From JBKHXF01 sp046566145 (GTDB taxonomy: Bacteria; Actinomycetota; Nitriliruptoria; Nitriliruptorales; Nitriliruptoraceae), in NCBI GenBank assembly GCA_046566145.1, contig JBKHXF010000008.1, forward strand, positions 1 through 64,000: 64,000 bases of DNA, read 5' to 3'. The stretch's first letter is position 1; every line of letters begins with the position of its first letter. The notes under the pieces are model-generated. The model was not told where the DNA came from. It was given only the letters and a program-made list of their open reading frames with translations, and did not search any database. The position numbers and the translations under genes were made by a program. This document shows positions 59,176 to 64,000 of this stretch, in pieces.

Positions 59176-59253
59176 CCGCGCCGCCGCCGCACCGCTCCCG
59201 ACCCCGACCCTGCTGCTAGAACCGACCCGACACGACCCGCGAGGACCGCTGCG

Positions 59254-60063
59254 ATGGCCAACCTGTTCACCCGCGTCTGGAAGTACCTGACCGCTGCCCT
59301 GACGGGGAGGTTCGACGAGCTCGCCGACCCGAAGGTCCAGCTCGAGCAGGCCATCGCCGAGGCCCAGGAGCAGCACCGCAGGCTCAAGGAGCAGGCCGCC
59401 AACGTCATCGCCAACCAGAAGCAGACGGAGCTGAAGCTCGAGCGGGCGATGGGCGAGCTCGAGAAGCTCAACACCAACGCTCAGCAGGCGCTGCTCATGG
59501 CCGAGGAGGCCCGGTCGGCCGGCGATGCGGCCAGGGCCGCCGAGTACGAGTCCGCCGCCGAGTCCATCGCGACCCGGCTGCTCGCCGTCGAGCAGGAGGT
59601 CGAGGACCTCTCGTCGCTCGGGCTGGAGGCCGCGAAGGCCAGCGAGCAGGCCAAGAACGCGGTCGCGCAGAACTCCGCGGTCCTGCAGCAGAAGCTCGCC
59701 GAGAAGCAGCAGCTGCTCAGCCAGCTCGACCAGGCGAAGATGGCTGAGCAGATGAACGACGCGATGGCCACGCTGTCGGAGTCCGTGGGCGCCGACGTGC
59801 CGACGTTCGACGAGGTCCGCGACAAGATCGAGCGGCGCATGGCGAAGGCGCAGGGGCGCGCGGAGCTCGAGGGCAACACGGTCGAGTCGCGCATGCTCGA
59901 GATCGAGCAGGCGTCCCGCAACGTCGAGGCCCAGAAGCGCCTCTCGGAGCTGCGCTCGAAGCTCGGCCTCGCGTCGACGGCCGAGCAGGCCGCCGCGACC
60001 GCACCCGCCGAGGAGCCCGCCGGAGAGACGGAGGGCACCCCGCGGCCCTCGCCGGGGGGCTGA
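59254..60063 (+). CDS. pspA: PspA/IM30 (ESCRT-III-like) family protein
   Basis: A 269-residue membrane-stress protein. It shows the PspA pattern: N-terminal amphipathic helix ANLFTRVWKYLTAALTGRFDELADP, then a long helical hairpin (VQLEQAIAEAQEQHRRLKEQAANVIANQKQTELKLE and on to residue 235) and a Gly/Pro-rich tail. PspA/Vipp1 polymers stabilise damaged membranes. The start ATG follows GAGGA, and TAGAAC at 59217 is a doubtful -10, so it may also be transcribed alone. It is convergent with pepA, stop to stop 12 bases apart. Confidence 0.92.
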   Translation: MANLFTRVWKYLTAALTGRFDELADPKVQLEQAIAEAQEQHRRLKEQAANVIANQKQTELKLERAMGELEKLNTNAQQALLMAEEARSAGDAARAAEYESAAESIATRLLAVEQEVEDLSSLGLEAAKASEQAKNAVAQNSAVLQQKLAEKQQLLSQLDQAKMAEQMNDAMATLSESVGADVPTFDEVRDKIERRMAKAQGRAELEGNTVESRMLEIEQASRNVEAQKRLSELRSKLGLASTAEQAAATAPAEEPAGETEGTPRPSPGG

Positions 60064-60075
60064 GGCCGGGGCGAC

Positions 60076-61557
60076 TCAGGCCCGGGAGGACTCGAGCCAG
60101 CGCAGGAGCGTGCCGACCGGCATCCCCGTCCCACCCTTGGTGAGGTGGCCGCGCGGCGTGTCCGTCCAGGCGGCGCCGGCGACGTCGAGGTGGACCCAGG
60201 GGGTGCCGTCGACGAACTCGCGCAGGAACAGCCCGGCCATGATGGACCCGCCGGAGTCCCCCCGACCGAGGTTGTTGAGGTCGGCGACCTCCGACTCGAG
60301 GTTGTCGCGGAGCTCCTCCCACAGCGGCAGGTGCCACGTCGGCTCCCCGGCCTCCTCGGAGGCCGCGAGGACCTGGCGCAGCAGGTCGTCGTCGTTGGCG
60401 TAGGCGGCGGAGGCCCGCCCGCCGACGGCCACCAACGCCGCCCCGGTGAGCGTCGCGACGTCGACGATCGCGTCGACCTCCTGGCTGGCGGCGAACCCGA
60501 GCGCGTCGGCGAGCACGAGCCGTCCCTCGGCGTCGGTGTTGAGCACCTCGACCGTGGTGCCGTCGTACGCGGTGAAGACGTCGCCCGGCCGCTGCGCGTC
60601 CCCGTCGGGCAGGTTCTCCGCCAGCGCCGCGATCCCGAGCACCTCGACGCGGACGTCGAGGGCCGAGAGCGCCGAGACCGCGCCGATGACGGCCGCCGCC
60701 CCACCGAGGTCCGACTTCATGTGGACCATGTTGGTGTAGGGGGTCTTGAGCGAGAGGCCGCCGGAGTCGAAGACGATGCCCTTGCCGACCAGCGCGACGC
60801 GCGCCACGGGGTGCTCGGGGCGGTAGCGCAGCAGCAGCATCCGCGGCGGACGCGCGGAGCCGCGCCCGACCGCCAGCGTGCCGCCGCACCCCCGCGCCGT
60901 GAGCTCGTCGACGTCCCAGACCTCGAGCTCGACCCCCTCGCCGACGACCTCGGCCGCCCAGTCGCAGACGTCCTGCGGCCCCTTGGCCTGCGGGGGCCGG
61001 TTGACGAGATCCCGGGCCAGCGCGACGCCGCGGGCGGCCGCCGCCGCCCGCTGGAGCTCGGTCCGCGCGGCGGCCTCGAGCGAGGAGGGGACCACGACGT
61101 GCACCCGCGCCAACGTGGCCGGCGTGGGGTCGGATCGGAACTCGACGTAGCGGTACGCCCCGAGGGCCGCACCCTCGGCGACCGCGCGCACCGTGGCCGC
61201 GGTCGGGTTGGCGAGCACGAGGGACACCGCGACGGAGGAGGCGGTGGACGCGACGGCGGCGGTCGCGGCGCCGGCGGCGCGGCGCAGGGTCGCCGGCGTG
61301 GTCTCGTCGAGGCGTCCGAGGCCGACGAGCAGGAGGCGACGGAACGGCTGCCCCGGCGCGGCGAGCTCACGGGTCTCGCCCAACCGCCCTCGGAAGGTGG
61401 CGTCGCGCGGGACCCCGTCGAGCCCGATCGCCGCGAGGGCAGCCTCGGCACCGACCGCCTCGAAGCCACCGCGGTAGACCCCGACGACGAGGACGTCGAC
61501 GTCGAGGCTCGTGGCCTCGGCCGAGGTGGCCTCCAGCTCGGGCAGCGAGGTGGGCAC
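60076..61557 (-). CDS. pepA: Leucyl aminopeptidase (M17)
   Basis: A 493-residue hexameric dizinc or dimanganese aminopeptidase. The catalytic domain has the metal and catalytic residues in VGKGIVFDSGGLSLK (Lys, Asp), HMKSDLGGAAAV (Asp) and the family signature NTDAEGRLVLADAL (Asp, Glu, Arg). The N-terminal macro-like domain is present. GTG at 61557 was chosen because AGGAG lies six bases upstream; an open extension to 61620 crosses the promoter box. Confidence 0.94.
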   Translation of the reverse strand: MPTSLPELEATSAEATSLDVDVLVVGVYRGGFEAVGAEAALAAIGLDGVPRDATFRGRLGETRELAAPGQPFRRLLLVGLGRLDETTPATLRRAAGAATAAVASTASSVAVSLVLANPTAATVRAVAEGAALGAYRYVEFRSDPTPATLARVHVVVPSSLEAAARTELQRAAAAARGVALARDLVNRPPQAKGPQDVCDWAAEVVGEGVELEVWDVDELTARGCGGTLAVGRGSARPPRMLLLRYRPEHPVARVALVGKGIVFDSGGLSLKTPYTNMVHMKSDLGGAAAVIGAVSALSALDVRVEVLGIAALAENLPDGDAQRPGDVFTAYDGTTVEVLNTDAEGRLVLADALGFAASQEVDAIVDVATLTGAALVAVGGRASAAYANDDDLLRQVLAASEEAGEPTWHLPLWEELRDNLESEVADLNNLGRGDSGGSIMAGLFLREFVDGTPWVHLDVAGAAWTDTPRGHLTKGGTGMPVGTLLRWLESSRA

Positions 61558-61583
61558 GAGCGCTCCTGTCGACGGGGTCCGCG

Positions 61584-61589
61584 AGCCTA
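61584..61589 (-). promoter_or_regulatory. Candidate -10 box for pepA
   Basis: AGCCTA on the plus strand gives TAGGCT reading leftward, 27 bases from the pepA start. Confidence 0.45.
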
Positions 61590-61646
61590 CCGAGGCGCCT
61601 GGGAGGGACCCACGGTCCAACGCGGCCTCGGCTCGACGTCTCGGGC

Positions 61647-61652
61647 TACGGT
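61647..61652 (+). promoter_or_regulatory. Candidate -10 box for the receiver protein gene
   Basis: TACGGT lies 25 bases before the ATG, leaving a short leader of about 18 bases with CGGGAGG as the ribosome site. Confidence 0.4.
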
Positions 61653-61676
61653 TGCGCCGGACGGGAGGTCGGTCGG

Positions 61677-62036
61677 ATGCGGGTGCTGGTGGTCGACGAC
61701 GACCGGGACTTCCTCACGCTCGCGTCCTCCCGGCTCGCGGCCCTCGGTGCCACGGTCGATGTCCGCCCCAACGCGGTCGGGATCGACCGGCTCGTCCAGG
61801 CGACGCGCCTCGACCTCGTCGTGGTCGACCTCTCGATGCCCGACGTGGACGGCCTCACGGCGATCGAGCGGCTGCGCGCTGCCGGGGTCGCCTGCCCCGT
61901 CGTGGTGCTGACGAACCTCGACGCCCCGCACCTCGAGACGCTGGCCCGAGACGCCGGCGCCACGGCGTACCACCGCAAGGACGAGCTCGACGCGCGGGGC
62001 TGGGACGAGCTGCTGCGGCTCGGGGTGAACGGGTGA
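61677..62036 (+). CDS. Single-domain response regulator (receiver only)
   Basis: A 119-residue CheY-like receiver. The acidic pair Asp7-Asp8, phospho-acceptor Asp51 (VVVDLSMPDVDG), Thr79 and Lys101 are all present. There is no output domain and no kinase gene next to it. It overlaps the fur-family gene by four bases, so the two are made together. It may act by binding a partner; a direct link to the Fur protein is speculation. Confidence 0.9.
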   Translation: MRVLVVDDDRDFLTLASSRLAALGATVDVRPNAVGIDRLVQATRLDLVVVDLSMPDVDGLTAIERLRAAGVACPVVVLTNLDAPHLETLARDAGATAYHRKDELDARGWDELLRLGVNG

Positions 62037-62458
62037 GCGACGAGGCCGCCATCGGGGAGGTCCTCCGGGCCAACGGGTTCCGGGTGACCCCGCCACGCCG
62101 CCTCGTCTGGGAGGTGCTCGTGGAGGCCGACGGGCACGTCACCGCCGAGGAGATCGCCGACCGCGTCAGCACGCGTGGGGGCGACGTGAACCTCGCCTCC
62201 ATCTACCGCTCCCTCGCGCTGCTCGCCGAGCTCGACCTGGTGCGGGAGACCCGGCTGGGGGAGGGGGGCGCGAGGTGGGAGCTCGCCCACCCCGACGAGC
62301 ACTTCCACCTGGTGTGCGACACGTGCGGGTCGGTCACCCACCACGAGGGCCACCTCGTCGAGATGGTCGCGGCGCACCTGCGGGAGGGACACGGCTTCGT
62401 CCCCTCGAGCGTCGAGCTCGTCGTCCAGGGCCGCTGCGCGGCGTGCTGCGCGGCCTGA
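62033..62458 (+). CDS. Fur-family metal-dependent repressor
   Basis: A 141-residue regulator with N-terminal winged helix (LRANGFRVTPPRRLVWEVLVEADGHVTAEEIADRV, VNLASIYRSLALLAELDLV) and a C-terminal dimerisation domain with HPDEHFHLVCDTCG, a His-rich THHEGH and the second pair CAAC, forming a structural zinc site. Which metal it senses (Fe, Zn, Mn or peroxide as PerR) cannot be told. No Fur-box-like palindrome is evident upstream. Confidence 0.92.
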   Translation: MSDEAAIGEVLRANGFRVTPPRRLVWEVLVEADGHVTAEEIADRVSTRGGDVNLASIYRSLALLAELDLVRETRLGEGGARWELAHPDEHFHLVCDTCGSVTHHEGHLVEMVAAHLREGHGFVPSSVELVVQGRCAACCAA

Positions 62459-62472
62459 ACCGGCACTTGCCA

Positions 62473-62505
62473 CGATGTGACACGATGCGTATGTTCGTCA
62501 CATCG
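62473..62505. promoter_or_regulatory. Inverted-repeat operator upstream of the TetR gene
   Basis: CGATGTGAC (62473-62481) and GTCACATCG (62497-62505) are perfect 9-bp arms separated by 15 bases, 32 bases before the TetR start. The stretch is more AT-rich than its surroundings. Such a site is typical of TetR autoregulation. Confidence 0.7.
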
Positions 62506-62536
62506 CGGGGCACCGGTCCCGCCGGACGGAGCCAGC

Positions 62537-63097
62537 GTGACGCGCGACACCCGGGAGCGGATCCTCGACGCGACGCTCGCGGCCGTGTCCGCCTTCGGGC
62601 TGTCCCGCGTGACGCTCGACGACGTCGCTCGCGAGGCCGGGCTGTCGCGCCAGACCGTCTACCGGTACTTCGGCACGCGTGACGCGCTGCTCGCCGCGAC
62701 CATCGAGCGCGAGGAGCGGGGCTTCATCGACCGGATGGTCGCCGCCGCGCACCGGCACGACGACCTCCGCCCGGCGATGGAGGCCGCCATCGCCGAGGGC
62801 CTGTCCGCGGCGCGCGCCCACCCTCTGCTCGACCGCCTGCTCGCGACCGAGCCCGAGGCGCTGCTGCCGAGCCTGCTGGGCGGCTCGAGCCCCGTCCTCT
62901 CGGCCGCGCAGCCCGTCGTCGAGGAGCTGCTGCGGACGTTCGCGCCGCACCTCGGCGCACGCGAGGTGGCGCTCGCCGCCGAGGCCACCAGCCGGCTGCT
63001 GGTGTCCTACGCGCTGACGCCGTCCGCCACCGACGTCGAGGACCTGGCCGGCGGGCTCGCTGACCTGGTCGTCAACGGCGTGAAGCCGCCCGGCTGA
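62537..63097 (+). CDS. TetR-family transcriptional repressor
   Basis: A 186-residue regulator. The HTH is in residues 25-48 (LDDVAREAGLSRQTVYRYFGTRDALL), and the C-terminal ligand-binding domain is helical with no informative motif. GTG 62537 was chosen for GGAG six bases upstream; the longer frame from ATG 62489 would run through the operator. It is followed by a terminator and a ferritin-like diiron protein, a likely target by position only. Confidence 0.9.
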   Translation: MTRDTRERILDATLAAVSAFGLSRVTLDDVAREAGLSRQTVYRYFGTRDALLAATIEREERGFIDRMVAAAHRHDDLRPAMEAAIAEGLSAARAHPLLDRLLATEPEALLPSLLGGSSPVLSAAQPVVEELLRTFAPHLGAREVALAAEATSRLLVSYALTPSATDVEDLAGGLADLVVNGVKPPG

Positions 63098-63117
63098 GCG
63101 CCCGCGCCCTCGGGCGC
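63098..63117 (+). terminator. Hairpin directly after the TetR stop
   Basis: GCGCCCG and CGGGCGC form a 7-bp stem with a 6-nt loop starting right after the TGA. It could end or attenuate the tetR transcript before the next gene. Confidence 0.5.
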
Positions 63118-63148
63118 ACCATCCGACGAGGCCCTCGGGAGGGAGCCG

Positions 63149-64000
63149 ATGTCCACGCACCGCTACGCCATCCCCGTCGAGACGACCGGGTGGGTGGTCC
63201 CCAACCGCTCGGAGGCGTGCTTCGACTGGGAGTACGACGACGGCCGGCAGCGGCTGCTCGCCCTGTACGACAAGGGCAAGCAGAAGCAGTGGGACGCCGC
63301 CGAGCGCATCGACTGGTCGATCGAGATCGACCACACCGACCAGACGGCGATGCCGGACGAGTACGTGCCCATCTTCGGCTCGGCCACCTGGGAGAAGCTG
63401 TCGCGTGCCGAGAAGGACGACGTCCGCCACCACTACGCCGCGTGGCTGAACTCCCAGTTCCTCCACGGTGAGCAGGGGGCGCTGATCTGCTCCGCGAAGA
63501 TCGTGGAGACCGTGCCCGAGCTCGACGCGAAGTTCTACGCCGCGACGCAGACGATGGACGAGGCCCGTCACGTCGAGGCGTACGCGCGCTACCTCAACGA
63601 CAAGCTGCAGCTCGCCTACCCGATCAACCCGCACCTCAAGGCGCTGCTCGACACCACCATCTCCGACGACCGCTGGGACTTCACCTACCTCGGGATGCAG
63701 GTCATGATCGAGGGCGTGGCGCTGGCGGCCTTCTCGATGATCCGCGACTTCACGGAGGAGCCACTCGCGAAGTCGCTCAACGCCTACGTCATGCAGGACG
63801 AGGCCCGCCACGTCGCCTTCGGTCGGCTCGCGCTCAAGGACGCCTACGCGGAGCTGACCGAGGCCGAGCGCGACGAGCGGATGGAGTTCGTCATCGAGGC
63901 GAGCGAGCTGCTGCGCAACCGGTTCCTCGCCGAGGAGGTCTGGGAGACCCTCGGCTTCGACGCCCGGGAGCTCGTCGGCTACGTCGACCAGCACCAGATG
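63149..64000 (+). CDS. Ferritin-like diiron protein, 3' end outside window
   Basis: The first 284 residues of a protein that runs off the right edge. Two ferritin-type metal-binding repeats are visible: Glu108 (HGEQGAL) with Glu138/His141 (MDEARHVEAY), and Glu188 (MIEGVAL) with Glu218/His221 (QDEARHVAFG), each pair 30 residues apart. This is the EX(n)ExxH pattern of diiron oxygenases and R2-like proteins, similar to AurF or desaturase relatives found in actinobacteria near TetR regulators. Substrate unknown. GGAGGGAG precedes the ATG at 63149. Confidence 0.88.
   Translation, partial: MSTHRYAIPVETTGWVVPNRSEACFDWEYDDGRQRLLALYDKGKQKQWDAAERIDWSIEIDHTDQTAMPDEYVPIFGSATWEKLSRAEKDDVRHHYAAWLNSQFLHGEQGALICSAKIVETVPELDAKFYAATQTMDEARHVEAYARYLNDKLQLAYPINPHLKALLDTTISDDRWDFTYLGMQVMIEGVALAAFSMIRDFTEEPLAKSLNAYVMQDEARHVAFGRLALKDAYAELTEAERDERMEFVIEASELLRNRFLAEEVWETLGFDARELVGYVDQHQM

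Noticed and set aside
62477..62536. Longer TetR start at ATG 62489 or upstream
   Set aside because: The extra residues would be encoded by the inverted-repeat operator, and a good ribosome site precedes GTG 62537.

Overview
This window is chromosomal core DNA from a very GC-rich bacterium, almost certainly an actinomycetote. The signs are GTG starts at most genes, dense ATGA/GTGA overlaps, -10 boxes of the form TANNNT, a GarA-type FHA protein beside a FtsR-like MerR regulator, a fused cytidylate kinase/Der protein, and several gene orders that I remember from Mycobacterium (aroC-aroK-aroB-aroQ-M24 peptidase-efp-nusB; scpA-scpB-rluB-cmk-der; DUF4129-DUF4350-moxR-DUF58-spoIIM-RDD; gcvH-garA-ftsR...gcvP). 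A type IV pilus locus next to the aro genes is not a mycobacterial trait and points to an early-branching class such as Nitriliruptoria/Euzebya relatives. That placement is inference. No insertion sequence, prophage, CRISPR array or plasmid function is visible.

Layout. 1-8086: type IV pilus block: pilin end, prepilin peptidase, BldC-like regulator, pilM-pilN-pilO, a PilP-like protein with 13 tandem TDGGT repeats, and three prepilin-like proteins. 8127-13924: shikimate genes, an M24 peptidase, efp and nusB. 13987-25028: complete UMP pathway (pyrR, pyrB, pyrC, carA, carB, pyrK, pyrD, pyrF, pyrE) behind a leader with a PyrR-binding RNA motif. 25038-29642: a second, different pyrE on the minus strand, then ald, xerD, a DksA/TraR protein and a pyrimidine-nucleoside phosphorylase. 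29639-36771: membrane/MoxR cluster. 36855-43384: scpA, scpB, rluB, aroH, aroA, cmk-der. 43517-43593: tRNA-Pro(GGG). 43693-53883: pgsA and the glycine-cleavage/GarA neighbourhood, with a D-Ala-D-Ala carboxypeptidase, two MerR regulators and aconitase. 53959-60063: a five-gene unit of AAA+ ATPase, two substrate-binding-like envelope proteins (one with a VWA domain), a membrane coiled-coil protein and PspA. 60076-64000: leucyl aminopeptidase, receiver-only regulator, Fur, TetR and the start of a ferritin-like diiron protein.

How it works together. The pyr block takes glutamine and bicarbonate to UMP and appears to be under feedback control by PyrR on its own leader RNA. The aro genes sit in two separate groups (aroC/K/B/Q and aroH/aroA). 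GarA, a phospho-dependent switch on 2-oxoglutarate metabolism in mycobacteria, sits with the glycine-cleavage H and P proteins. The AAA+/SBP/VWA/PspA unit is the least explained part of the window and is the best candidate for an undescribed envelope-stress module.
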